From Syntrophus aciditrophicus (GTDB lineage: Bacteria > Desulfobacterota > Syntrophia > Syntrophales > UBA8958): a stretch of DNA of 53,054 nt. The notes under the pieces are model-generated. The model had not been told where the DNA came from, did not search any database, and was given only the letters and a program-made list of their open reading frames with translations. The translations under genes were made by a program, and so were the position numbers. The stretch is from NCBI GenBank assembly GCA_020718905.1, contig DYRD01000007.1, positions 1-53,054 on the forward strand, given 5' to 3'. Positions 44,497 through 53,054 of the stretch are shown here, in pieces (the stretch's first letter is position 1; each line of letters starts with the position of its first letter).

Positions 44497-45879
44497 TTAC
44501 TTCTCGACATCCAGGCCGTAGCTCTTGATTTTTTTATGCAGATTGCTGCGCTCGAGGCCGATGGCCTCTGCGGTCTTGGAGATATTGCCTTCGCATTCCC
44601 GGAGCTTACGTAATATGTACTGCTTTTCAAAATCGATTCTTGCCGCCCGCAAGCTGTCTGAATCCAGAGTCGTCGATGTTCTGGAGAGCGTCGGCTTGCT
44701 CTCAATCTCATGGCTGCTCTCCTTGGCAAACAACGGAATATCGCCGGCCGTTATGACTCGTGACGGTGTCATAATCACGAGGCGCTCGACAATGTTTTTC
44801 AGCTCCCGCACATTACCCGGCCAGTCATGGCCCATGAGCAGTTCCAAGGCTTCCTCAGCAATTACCTTAGGCTCTTCCCCTTCCTTCACGGAGAAATCGT
44901 TCAGGAAGCGTTCCACGAGGAGAGGGATATCCTCAATTCTCTCCCGCAAGGTGGAAACCTGCAAAGGGATGACGTTGAGACGATAGTAGAGATCCTGCCG
45001 GAAACGACCTTCCTCCATCTCCTTTTCCAGATCCTTGTTGGTGGCGGCGATCACCCGGACATCGACATGGATCATCTTTGTCCCTCCCACCCGTTCAAAC
45101 TTCTTTTCCTGGAGGATCCGCAGGATCTTGGCCTGGGCCTTCAGACTCATATCCGCAACTTCATCCAGAAAAATTGTTCCCTCATGGGCCAGATCGAACT
45201 TCCCCCGCTTTTTCTGGGTAGCCCCGGTAAAAGCGCCTTTCTCGTGGCCGAAAAGCTCGCTCTCAATCAGATCTTCCGGAATAGCGGCACAGTTGACCTC
45301 AATGAAGGGTTTCCCGTTGCGGCGGCTTAATTTGTGAAGGGATCTCGCTACGAGTTCCTTGCCCGTCCCGTTCTCCCCCATGATGAGGACCCAGGCATTG
45401 GTAGGAGCGATAATGCCGATCGCCTCCTTCAGTTCCATAATGGAGATGCTGCAACCGGTCAGTTCGTGCTGTTGGCTTACCTTCTGCTTCAGGAGGACAT
45501 TCTCCTCTTCCAGGGAAATGATATCCAGGGCATGATTGACTAAGAGAATGATCTTATCCATGGACAGGGGTTTTTCAATAAAATCGTAAGCCCCAAGTTT
45601 GGTCGCTTTGACGGCTGTCTCGATTGTTCCATGACCGGACATCATGATTACCCGGATCTGGGGATAATCGGAGCTAATAACCTTGAGCACCTCAATCCCG
45701 TCCATACCGGGCAGCCAGATATCGAGAAGGACAAGATTCGGCATCTCTTCGTCAATAATTTTCAAGGCATCCTCACCGCTTTCCGCCGTAAGGACATCAT
45801 AACCTTCCTCCCTGAGGATACCCCCCAGAGACTGGCAAATACTCTCTTCGTCGTCGACAATAAGGATGGTTTTACGCAT
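44497..45879 (-). CDS. Sigma-54-dependent response regulator, NtrX-like
   Basis: 460 residues from ATG 45879 (MRKTILIVDDEESICQ). Receiver domain with phospho-Asp in LVLLDIWLPGMDGIEV, AAA+ domain with Walker A GENGTGKE, the sigma-54-contact loop GHEKGAFTGA and FLDEVADMS, and a C-terminal Fis-type helix-turn-helix (GNISKTAEAIGLERSNLHKKI). Overlaps the kinase stop by 8 nt, so the two form a pair. Likely target candidates include the sigma-54-like site at 42992. Intact while its kinase is damaged. Confidence 0.93.
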   Translation of the reverse strand: MRKTILIVDDEESICQSLGGILREEGYDVLTAESGEDALKIIDEEMPNLVLLDIWLPGMDGIEVLKVISSDYPQIRVIMMSGHGTIETAVKATKLGAYDFIEKPLSMDKIILLVNHALDIISLEEENVLLKQKVSQQHELTGCSISIMELKEAIGIIAPTNAWVLIMGENGTGKELVARSLHKLSRRNGKPFIEVNCAAIPEDLIESELFGHEKGAFTGATQKKRGKFDLAHEGTIFLDEVADMSLKAQAKILRILQEKKFERVGGTKMIHVDVRVIAATNKDLEKEMEEGRFRQDLYYRLNVIPLQVSTLRERIEDIPLLVERFLNDFSVKEGEEPKVIAEEALELLMGHDWPGNVRELKNIVERLVIMTPSRVITAGDIPLFAKESSHEIESKPTLSRTSTTLDSDSLRAARIDFEKQYILRKLRECEGNISKTAEAIGLERSNLHKKIKSYGLDVEK

Positions 45880-48045
45880 ATAATCCCTTCTCTGTATCCC
45901 CTTCCGGGACGGGCAATTCAAATTTCACGATCGTTCCCCGGGGCTCATTGTCCGTCACGCTAATCTGGCCGTGATGATCATTAATGATGGAGCTGACAAT
46001 TGCTAATCCGAGACCGGTTCCCGACCGTTTCGTTGAAAAGTAGGGTTCAAATATTTTGCCTTTGTAGTTCGCCGGCACCCCGCAACCGTTATCTATTACT
46101 TCCACAACCGCCCGGTGCTGACTGGGATCGTAGGACGTCTTTATTTCAATCCGTCCCGCACCTATCGTCAAGGCAGCCACGGCATTGTCGAGAAGATTGA
46201 CCAGGACCCGCTTCATCTGCTCCGGATCGACATTGAGCTTAGGAATGCCCTCCCCCCGCTGGAACTCGAAGGTTATCTCCTTATGGGCATCCTGGAAAAG
46301 AACGATTGCGTCGACGAGCACTTCGTTCAAATCATTAAGAGAGGGACTGGTCACGGGCATGCGGGCATAACGGGAGAACGCGTTGACAAGGTTCTTCAGC
46401 ACCTCGACCTGGCCGATGATCGTCTTCGTGCATTCGTGAAAGACCTCACCGTCCTCACTGAGACGATCACCGAATTTTCGCTGTAACCGCTGGGCGGACA
46501 ACTGAATGGGCGTCAGGGGATTCTTGATTTCATGGGCCATGCGCCGCGCCACTTCCCTCCATGCCGCGGCCCGTTCCGCCTTCTGCAATTGGGTGAGGTC
46601 CTCGAAAACAAGCACCATCCCCATATCGTGTCCTTCATCATCGTTGATGATCGTCGTCGTGATCAGCACCGTGAGGGGACGTCCCTTGACATTGAGTTCG
46701 AGCTGTCTCTCGACAAATCCATGGTCGCTCTTCTCCAGCTCCTTCAATAATTCCTCAACCATGACCATATGTTCCGGCTTCAGGATTTCCTGGTAAGGCC
46801 GGTGCAGGACCTTTTCTGTCTTGATCTCCAGCATCCGTTCCGCAGCCCGGTTGACGATCGTGATCATATCATCCTTATCCACGGAGATTACCCCCGCGGA
46901 AACATTCCTGAGGACCGTCTCCATATATTTACGACGCTGTTCAAGGTCGATATTGGCCTGTTCCACGTTCTGCTGACTCTTTTTGAGGTCTTTCGTCATG
47001 GAATTGAAAGAATTGACCAAGGTGCCAATTTCATCGTCATGGGAACGGTAATCTGTTTGGCCAGAAAAAGGCCAAACCAGGTGGCCGAGAAGATGATGAG
47101 CAGCGTGACGATGGACAAGGTCACAATATAACTTAATTTGATAGGGGTTTTAAGGAGTTTCATTTGTTTGTATTCTTCCGACGTCTTGGAAATTATGGCC
47201 AGCTTATCGACAAAAGCCCGGGAAAGATAATAGCTGACCACGACCATGCCGATTACTTCTCCCGTGCTGAGACGCGCATAGATAGGTGCAATACCGTTAA
47301 CCAGGTCGCCGCTGCCCGAAGATTGAACAGTGGAAACCTCTTTCCCTGAGAAGACCTCCTCGATGGTTTTGGGAGAGAGGGTCACGGGCGCCACATGGGG
47401 GTTATTCGGATCCCTGATGGTGATTTTTTCGCGCTGGCTGTCGAAATACACCTCCAGAACCCACAGATTATAGATCTTCTGGCGCTGCTCTACCAGAGTT
47501 TTCAAATATTTAGCGCGTTCTTTCTCATAGAGGCGGTTTTCCGTAACATCGCCGCTGATTTGCCGGGCATAAAATTTTGCATAGTCCGCAGTGTGCTGAT
47601 AGGAGGTCTGAGCAACTTCGAGAGTGCTGTTGAGGGCGTCCCCGATCCTGAGATTGAACCAGTTTTCAATACTGTAGGATAAAAAATTGATAGCAACGAG
47701 AAACAGGACAATCGTCGGAATAAGAGACAGGCTGACAAAAGCGGCAACAAGTTTTGTCCTGACCCGGGATCCGATAATGCCGTGCCGCCGTTCATAGACA
47801 AGCTTGACGACATTTCTGATAATGAGAAAAATAAGCAGAATAATCAGGATGATATTAATATTGATGAGGCCGAAGATGAGGACATTGCTGGAAACGGGAA
47901 GAATTGTTTCCTGCCTCGTCAGATGGGTCTCCAGGAAAGTCAGGAGGACAATGACGATCACCGTGACGACAATCAGGATCCTCTCCCTTTTTCTACGGCG
48001 GCGTTCTTTGACATCCAGAAAAATGGCGGGACCTTCTCTTCTCAA
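45872..48045 (-). pseudogene. NtrY-like membrane histidine kinase with a HAMP-region deletion
   Basis: Start TTG 48045 with AGGAGG 7 nt before, overlapping the DUF4390 stop. Helices near residues 20-75 and 85-115, a periplasmic sensor, then a last helix (VTLSIVTLLIIFSATWFGLFLAKQI) that should lead into HAMP. At about 47037-47043 the frame breaks: AKQITVPM is followed, in another frame, by DDEIGTLVNSFNSMTKDL. About 25-30 residues of HAMP are missing. Beyond that lie PAS (MRKYMETVLRNVSAGVISVDKDD-like region), HisKA with phospho-His in RRMAHEIKNPLTPIQLSAQRL, and HATPase_c (VIDNGCGVP, GTGLGLAIV). The C-terminal part could be made alone from 47020. Confidence 0.85.
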
Positions 48046-48608
48046 AAGGCGACCTCCTGACGATACCAGTCTGTTTCGAAATCCCACAGGGAAATGAAGA
48101 AAAAGACATATTCCATGTAAAGGGGAAGCCTGACCTTATCGAGCTTGGCTTTGATCATGACATAAAAAGGTCTTTGCCGGTCGACGTTGCGGTGGATAAC
48201 GAGGGTCCTCGTGATTTCCGCCATCGCCCGCTTGGCCCCCTCGAGATCCTGGAATGCCGTCGCTGCCTTGCCATCTGTCGAGGACACCAAAAAGAGCTTC
48301 TTCACAGTATCATATTTAATCGTTTGCCTGATCACCGCTCCGACAATTTTTTTATCAAACCAGAAGTCCCTTTCCCGGTTCAAATCCAGAAGAAAAGTAA
48401 AGGTAGTCGGAACTCCGGCCATTATGGCCGACTCCATGCCTTTGGTGAAACAGTTTGTCACCCTCGCATAGACAGTGATCGTGTCGCCCTGATGGGTTAC
48501 CAGGACATCCCGGATCTCCGCCTCCCGGGCATAAGCCGGGGATAACCAGATCAGAATGACAAGGATAACCGCCAAAAATCTTGTTTTGTCGATCAATACC
48601 ACAGACAC
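48042..48608 (-). CDS. DUF4390 protein
   Basis: 188 residues with an N-terminal signal peptide (FLAVILVILIWLSPAYA). The rest (IRDVLVTHQGDTITVYARVTNCFTKGMESAIMAGVPTTFTFLLDLNRER, KYDTVKKLF, ITRTLVIHRNVDRQRPFYVMIKAKLD) matches the DUF4390 family usually found directly upstream of NtrY-like kinases. Probably periplasmic; it may sense or modulate the kinase. Overlaps the kinase start. Confidence 0.85.
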   Translation of the reverse strand: MSVVLIDKTRFLAVILVILIWLSPAYAREAEIRDVLVTHQGDTITVYARVTNCFTKGMESAIMAGVPTTFTFLLDLNRERDFWFDKKIVGAVIRQTIKYDTVKKLFLVSSTDGKAATAFQDLEGAKRAMAEITRTLVIHRNVDRQRPFYVMIKAKLDKVRLPLYMEYVFFFISLWDFETDWYRQEVAF

Positions 48609-48670
48609 CCGCCTTTAAAAAGATGATAGCAAGGTGGGAGTTTAGGGAACTAACGAAGAAAAATCAAGTC

Positions 48671-49630
48671 TTATCTGCCCTGAACAGTCGCAGACCGATA
48701 GGCGGGCACGGCATCAAGGACGGCAAAAGAAGGGATATTCAAAGTCTTGCAGATCTTTGTAGGGGATTCCAGGGGATAGCGATTGACGATTTCCCAGCAA
48801 TCATGGCGCATTAAAAGTTCCTTCAAGAGATTGTTGTTCAACCGGTGACCTGACTTGAAAGCGATAAAATGTCCGATGATGGGCATTCCCAAAAGAGACA
48901 AGTCTCCAATGGCATCCAGCACCTTATGCCTGACAAATTCATCGGGACACCTGAGCCCTTCCTTGTTGATGATCCGCTGATCATCGAGGACAACGGCATT
49001 CTTCAGAGAACCGCCCAAAGCAAGGCCGATCGCCTGGAGATACTCAACGTCCTTCAAAAAACCAAAGGTGCGAGCGGCACAAATTTCCTGTTCATACGCC
49101 GCATCGGAAAAGTGGAAATGACAGGTCTGACGACCGATAATCAAATGCTTGAAGTCAATGGTGTAGGTCATTTTGAATTCCCTGGCCGGGAGAAACGCGG
49201 CGGATCCGTTTTCATCGGCAACGGAGACGGGGCTATTGATGACAAGCAGCTTTTTGCATTTTCCCTGCGTTCTGGTACCGACCTCCTTGAGCATGTTTAC
49301 GAAAGGCTGGGCACTGCCGTCCATGATCGGAACTTCGTGAGCATCCACCTCCACCGTAGCGTTACCAACCCCCATCCCACTGAAGGATGACAATAGATGT
49401 TCCACCGTCGATACGGAGGCGCCATTTACTCCGATCGTCGTGGCGAGGGTCGTATCACAGACGTTCCCCAGTTCCGCCTTGATCCGGGGCTTCCCGGGAA
49501 GATCACTGCGAATGAAGGTTATACCTTCATCAGCATCGGCGGGATGGATGGTCATAGTTACCTTCCTACCCGTGTGCAGGCCGATACTTTGGCAGATAAT
49601 TTCGCTCTTTATTGTCCGTTGCAGATACAT
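48671..49630 (-). CDS. lpxC: UDP-3-O-acyl-N-acetylglucosamine deacetylase
   Basis: 319 residues; the committed zinc-dependent step of lipid A synthesis, proof of an LPS outer membrane. Motifs: QRTIKSEIICQSIGLHTG at the start, zinc His in VSTVEHLLSSFSGMG, VPIMDGSA, zinc His/Asp in RHKVLDAIGDLSLLG, and catalytic His in FKSGHRLNNNLLKEL. Complete. A 60-nt gap to DUF4390 downstream, and the decayed queH piece lies upstream. Confidence 0.97.
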   Translation of the reverse strand: MYLQRTIKSEIICQSIGLHTGRKVTMTIHPADADEGITFIRSDLPGKPRIKAELGNVCDTTLATTIGVNGASVSTVEHLLSSFSGMGVGNATVEVDAHEVPIMDGSAQPFVNMLKEVGTRTQGKCKKLLVINSPVSVADENGSAAFLPAREFKMTYTIDFKHLIIGRQTCHFHFSDAAYEQEICAARTFGFLKDVEYLQAIGLALGGSLKNAVVLDDQRIINKEGLRCPDEFVRHKVLDAIGDLSLLGMPIIGHFIAFKSGHRLNNNLLKELLMRHDCWEIVNRYPLESPTKICKTLNIPSFAVLDAVPAYRSATVQGR

Positions 49631-49720
49631 GAATATTCATCCAATCTTTTTGGTCGGAATAGCTAGCAACTTCCATACCGTCATGCCTATCCATTGGAAA
49701 TAATTTTAATCCTTTAGATA

Positions 49721-49978
49721 TTAACCGCTTCTAAGAAGGCCACCGAGCGCGTAAAATCCCGGGGACAAGCAAGTGTGTCTAAAATACCACAGATCTTCGT
49801 AGCACCAGCGGCACCGTTCCTGCTCTTTGAAGACAACGCCTTGCTGAAAAGCCTCCAGGGGATAATCAGGACTCCACCGGACTTCCAGATCCTCTTCCCG
49901 GGCAAACCTTTCGAGGGCCTCCCAACGGCGGAGATATTCCAAATAGGGTGGAGAAGAATGCGCATGGATAAAATATTT
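49721..49978 (-). pseudogene. queH: Epoxyqueuosine reductase QueH remnant
   Basis: Begins [31 protein letters not shown] directly at the ruvB stop, continues WSPDYPLEAFQQGVVFKEQERCRWCYED, then loses similarity (LWYFRHTCLSPGFYALGGLLRSG). In QueH (DUF208) an N-terminal CC motif and about 100 more residues are expected; both are missing, and no start codon is in frame. Two internal deletions explain it. Confidence 0.7.
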
Positions 49979-51007
49979 AAAACAGCTCTTTCTGGTTCGC
50001 GGCCGACCATGCCCGGCCGAAGTGTTCGTAAGCGATCCTCGTAGCGATGCGGCCACGGGACGTCCGCTGGAGATAGCCTTCCTGGATCAGATAGGGTTCA
50101 TAGACATCCTCAATGGTGTTCCGCTCTTCACCGATCGCCGCGGAGAGATTGTCGATCCCCGCCGGTCCTCCCTGAAATTTGTCGATGAGGGTCAAAAGGA
50201 TCGTCCGGTCCATCTGATCAAAACCCTTATGATCGACTTCGAACAGCTCGAGCGCCGCCAGGGCTACTTCTCGGTCAATCAAACCGTCAGCTCTCACCTG
50301 GGCATAATCCCGGACCCGGCGCAGAAGGCGGTTAGCGATCCTGGGAGTGCCCCGGGACCGGCGGGCCATCTCGACCGCCCCCTCTTCATCAATCCGGACG
50401 GAAAGGATCTGGGCCGAGCGTTTGATAATCACCGTCATCTCTCCAGGATTATAAAACTCAAACCGGAAGCTCATCCCGAACCGATCGCGCAGGGGCGAAG
50501 TAAGAAGTCCCGCTCTGGTAGTGGCCCCGATCAGGGTAAAATGGGGAATGCCAAGCTTCATGGATCTTGCCGACGGTCCCTGGCCGATGAGAATGTCAAT
50601 GTGGTAATCTTCCATGGCCGGATAGAGGATCTCCTCGACAACATGGGAAAGGCGGTGGATTTCATCGATAAAAAGGATGTCGTGGTCATGAAGATTGGTC
50701 AGGATCGCCGCGAGATCACCGGGCCTCTCGATAACCGGCCCGGAGGTAACCTTGACATCGACCCCCAACTCCTTACCCATGATATAGGCAAGGGTGGTCT
50801 TGCCCAGGCCGGGAGGCCCATAGAGCAGGGCATGATCCAGGGCTTCCCCTCTCGTCTTGGCAGCCTCGATAAATATGGACAGGTTGTTTTTTATCTTTTC
50901 CTGTCCGATATACTCCGACAGTGCCTTCGGCCGTAGGGAAACCTCATAAGATTCTTCCTCCTCACCGGCAGCCGGATCAAGGACAAGATTTTTTTTGCGG
51001 GTTTCAC
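49977..51007 (-). CDS. ruvB: Holliday junction helicase RuvB, frame broken in A8 near the start
   Basis: AAA+ motor that drives branch migration with RuvA. Walker A in [23 protein letters not shown], Walker [32 protein letters not shown], and the C-terminal winged helix ([20 protein letters not shown]). In the coding frame there is no ATG, GTG or TTG between the ruvA stop and the first conserved residues. GTG 51007 is in another frame, and one more A in the A8 run at about 50991-50998 would join it ([22 protein letters not shown]), giving 343 residues, normal for RuvB. A start at ATG 50780 would lose the ATP site. Probably a sequence error. Confidence 0.88.
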
Positions 51008-51023
51008 GGCTTTTCCATCCTCT

Positions 51024-51620
51024 TCACCCGGACAACTGCTGCAGCGCTCTTTTTAATAGCAGATCCAGAGCGGGAATCTCCGTTGTTTCTTTCATGATCT
51101 TTTCGATGACTTCCCGGGCGGCAGCGCTTTTGTAACCGAGATTGACGAGCGCCGAGAGGGCGTCTTCCTGGGACCGGGGAACGGCACGGTCGTGCGGGGC
51201 TGCCTGTCCTCTCTCCAACTTCAGAACCTTATCCTTTAGTTCCAGAACCAGCCGTTCCGCCATTTTTTTGCCCACTCCCGGAATATTCAGGAGACGCCGC
51301 AGATTACCACCCGTAATCGCATCGACCAAGTCCGCGACGGTTATCCCGGAGAGAATATTCATGGCCAGGCGGGGACCGATCCCGGATACGGAGATCATCA
51401 CCTGGAACATGTTTCGTTCCTCAGGGGTGTGAAAACCAAACAGATCGATGGCATCCTCCTTGACGTGGGTATGGATGTGCAGGGTTATGGGCTCACCCGT
51501 TTCCGGCAATTCGTAAAATGTAGTCAAGGGAACAAAGACACGGTAACCGATGCCGTGGGCATCCACGGTGATGGCCTGGACGGATTTGTAGACAAGCAGG
51601 CCCGTGATTCTGGCAATCAT
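51024..51620 (-). CDS. ruvA: Holliday junction DNA helicase subunit RuvA
   Basis: 198 residues from ATG 51620, which overlaps the ruvC stop by ATGA. OB-fold N-terminus ([30 protein letters not shown]), two helix-hairpin-helix motifs (VSGIGPRLAMNIL and IPGVGKKMAERLVLEL), and a C-terminal RuvB-binding domain (SALVNLGYKSAAAREVIEKI). Complete and intact. Confidence 0.95.
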   Translation of the reverse strand: MIARITGLLVYKSVQAITVDAHGIGYRVFVPLTTFYELPETGEPITLHIHTHVKEDAIDLFGFHTPEERNMFQVMISVSGIGPRLAMNILSGITVADLVDAITGGNLRRLLNIPGVGKKMAERLVLELKDKVLKLERGQAAPHDRAVPRSQEDALSALVNLGYKSAAAREVIEKIMKETTEIPALDLLLKRALQQLSG

Positions 51621-52095
51621 GGGGACAAAGCAGGCCCGGAACAATGGGCATGACAAATGGCCACGGCCAGGGCGTCGGCCGCATCGGCCCTCGGCGTCTC
51701 ACTTAATTGCAGGATAGCTTTAACCATAGTCTGAACCTGGCTCTTTTCCGCTCGACCGTAACCGACAACCGCCTTCTTTACCTCTAACGGCGAATACTCA
51801 AAAACGGGGAGACCGCTGTGTGATCCGGCCAAGATGGCGACACCTCTAGCCTGTCCCTGTTTTATCAAACTTTTCACGTTTTTCCCGTAGAAAATACCCT
51901 CAATGGCGACAACATCAGGTTTTGTTTGCCCAATGACTGCCATTAGCTGTTCATAGATGGCCACTAAGAATGAAGGCAACGATCCTTTGCCGTTAACTTT
52001 GATTTCGCCTTGGTGAATATGGAGGACATCATTTCTTCAACTACCCCAAAACCCGTAACCAGACTACCGGGATCGATGCCCAAGACTCTCATCAT
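51617..52095 (-). CDS. ruvC: Holliday junction resolvase RuvC, frameshifted near codon 20
   Basis: Starts [21 protein letters not shown] (52095 or 52092, overlapping the yebC stop), with the first catalytic Asp in GIDPG. This frame soon runs to a stop. Another frame carries on as [30 protein letters not shown], then catalytic Glu in [15 protein letters not shown] and the Asp pair in [14 protein letters not shown]. The break lies at about 52028-52036, and a couple of codons plus one base seem lost. Rejoined it is near the normal 160 residues. Either a real lesion or an error. Confidence 0.85.
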
Positions 52096-52841
52096 CTCAT
52101 TTTTTCCATGATTTCATCTGCTATGTCAAAATTGGCGTACACGTTCTGGACGTCATCGTTGTCTTCCAGCTTTTCCATCAGCCTGAGCATTTGTGACGCT
52201 TTATCTTCAGCCAGGGCAACGGTATTCTGAGGAATCATCCCGATACTCGCCGCCAGTGGTTTCAGGCCTTTTTCTTCTATCACCCGGTGCACTTCTTCAA
52301 ACACCGCAGGACTGGTAATAATCTCAAATTCGTTTCCCTCTTCCCAGACGTCATCGGCCCCCGCTTCCAGGGCCAGTTCCATGAGCACTTCCTCATTGAT
52401 GGCTTTTTTATCGACAATTATGCTTCCTTTTTTATCAAACATCCAGGCCACACAGCCATTTTCACCAAGATTACCGCCATGCTTGGATAAGATATAGCGG
52501 ATCTCCGCAACGGTCCGGTTTTTGTTATCCGTCATGACCTGGACGAGGACGGCCACCCCCCCCGGTCCATAACCTTCGTAGACAATCTCTTCATAATTGG
52601 CAGCCCCTTCGCCGCTGCCAATGCCTTTTTTTATCGCCCGGTCTATGTTATCCTTGGGCATATTTTCACCTTTAGCGGCCATGATGGCCTGGCGAAGCCT
52701 TGAGTTTCCTTCCGGGTCTCCACCGCCGAGGCGCGCTGCCAGACTGATTTCCTTGATTATTTTCGTGAATATTTTACCTCTTTTCGAATCAATGGCGCCT
52801 TTTTTGTGCTTGATCGTACTCCACTTTGAATGACCGGACAT
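52092..52841 (-). CDS. yebC: YebC/PmpR-family protein
   Basis: 249 residues from ATG 52841 ([32 protein letters not shown]), the invariant family start; the frame is open to 52886. Continues [38 protein letters not shown] and [13 protein letters not shown]. Known: regulators or translation-related factors, commonly placed before ruvC-ruvA-ruvB as here. First gene of the ruv unit, just after the rRNA operon end. Intact. Confidence 0.95.
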   Translation of the reverse strand: MSGHSKWSTIKHKKGAIDSKRGKIFTKIIKEISLAARLGGGDPEGNSRLRQAIMAAKGENMPKDNIDRAIKKGIGSGEGAANYEEIVYEGYGPGGVAVLVQVMTDNKNRTVAEIRYILSKHGGNLGENGCVAWMFDKKGSIIVDKKAINEEVLMELALEAGADDVWEEGNEFEIITSPAVFEEVHRVIEEKGLKPLAASIGMIPQNTVALAEDKASQMLRLMEKLEDNDDVQNVYANFDIADEIMEKMR

Positions 52842-52908
52842 CCTGCCGACTCCTGCTGATTTAATATTGAACGCCCCATAGCACATGAGGCATTGCTTGT
52901 AAAATAAA

Positions 52909-52938
52909 AAACCCCTTCAGTGATGAAGGGGTTTTTTT
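52909..52938 (-). terminator. Terminator after the rRNA operon
   Basis: AAACCCCTTCA and TGAAGGGGTTT form an 11-bp stem with loop GTGA. T-runs on both strands. Confidence 0.92.
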
Positions 52939-52942
52939 AATA

Positions 52943-53054
<112 letters not shown>

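Overview
This window reads as chromosome of an anaerobic Gram-negative bacterium, most likely a Desulfobacterota/Deltaproteobacteria member of the syntrophic or fermentative kind. That is inference. It rests on lpxC (outer membrane), a DUF4390-NtrY-NtrX block, a selenoprotein SelD, a class II (B12-dependent) ribonucleotide reductase with a cobalamin riboswitch beside it, a butyryl-CoA/4-hydroxybutyrate-type CoA-transferase, and oxygen-defence proteins (bacterioferritin, hemerythrin). It ends in the 3' part of a 5S rRNA gene. No phage, CRISPR array, integrase or full insertion sequence was seen.

Layout. 1-6.8 kb: broken repeat adhesin, oligopeptide-binding lipoprotein, interrupted threonine synthase, selD (with a UGA selenocysteine codon) overlapping a DHH phosphoesterase. 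6.8-12.1 kb (minus): alanine racemase with an extra C-terminal domain, two different tandem D-Ala-D-Ala ligase paralogues, a HExxH protein and an FmdB zinc ribbon. 12.2-18.3 kb: MITE-like element, CHASE2 cyclase, tRNA-Thr, GAF-GAF-PAS cyclase, coiled-coil protein, galE. 18.5-21.4 kb: hsp20-lon. 21.4-28.1 kb: TetR remnant and a TolC-HlyD-ABC-ABC-permease-permease exporter whose last permease is broken. 28.1-34.6 kb: depolymerase-like lipoprotein, nifU-nifS-cysE, bacterioferritin, hemerythrin. 34.6-39.8 kb: FecR remnant, cobalamin riboswitch, truncated cobT, nrdJ, CoA-transferase. 40.3-44.5 kb: orphan 337-codon gene, decayed polyferredoxin/DUF362 locus, small membrane protein behind a sigma-54-like site, LPG-synthase-type membrane protein. 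44.5-53 kb (minus): yebC-ruvC-ruvA-ruvB-queH remnant-lpxC, then DUF4390-ntrY-ntrX, with 5S rRNA upstream.

Two themes stand out. First, selenium: selD carries an in-frame UGA followed by a perfect hairpin. The nifU gene also has an in-frame UGA, exactly where the first cysteine of the central [2Fe-2S] domain is expected, again followed by a hairpin at bSECIS distance. This is the best candidate here for an undescribed system: a selenocysteine-containing NifU, next to a NifS cysteine desulfurase. Second, gene breakage: about a dozen genes carry an in-frame stop, a homopolymer frameshift or a small internal deletion (adhesin, thrC, both cyclases, TetR, permease, cobT, polyferredoxin, ntrY, queH, ruvC, ruvB). 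Because conserved housekeeping genes are also hit, part of this may be assembly or sequencing error, and that caveat also applies to the nifU claim.
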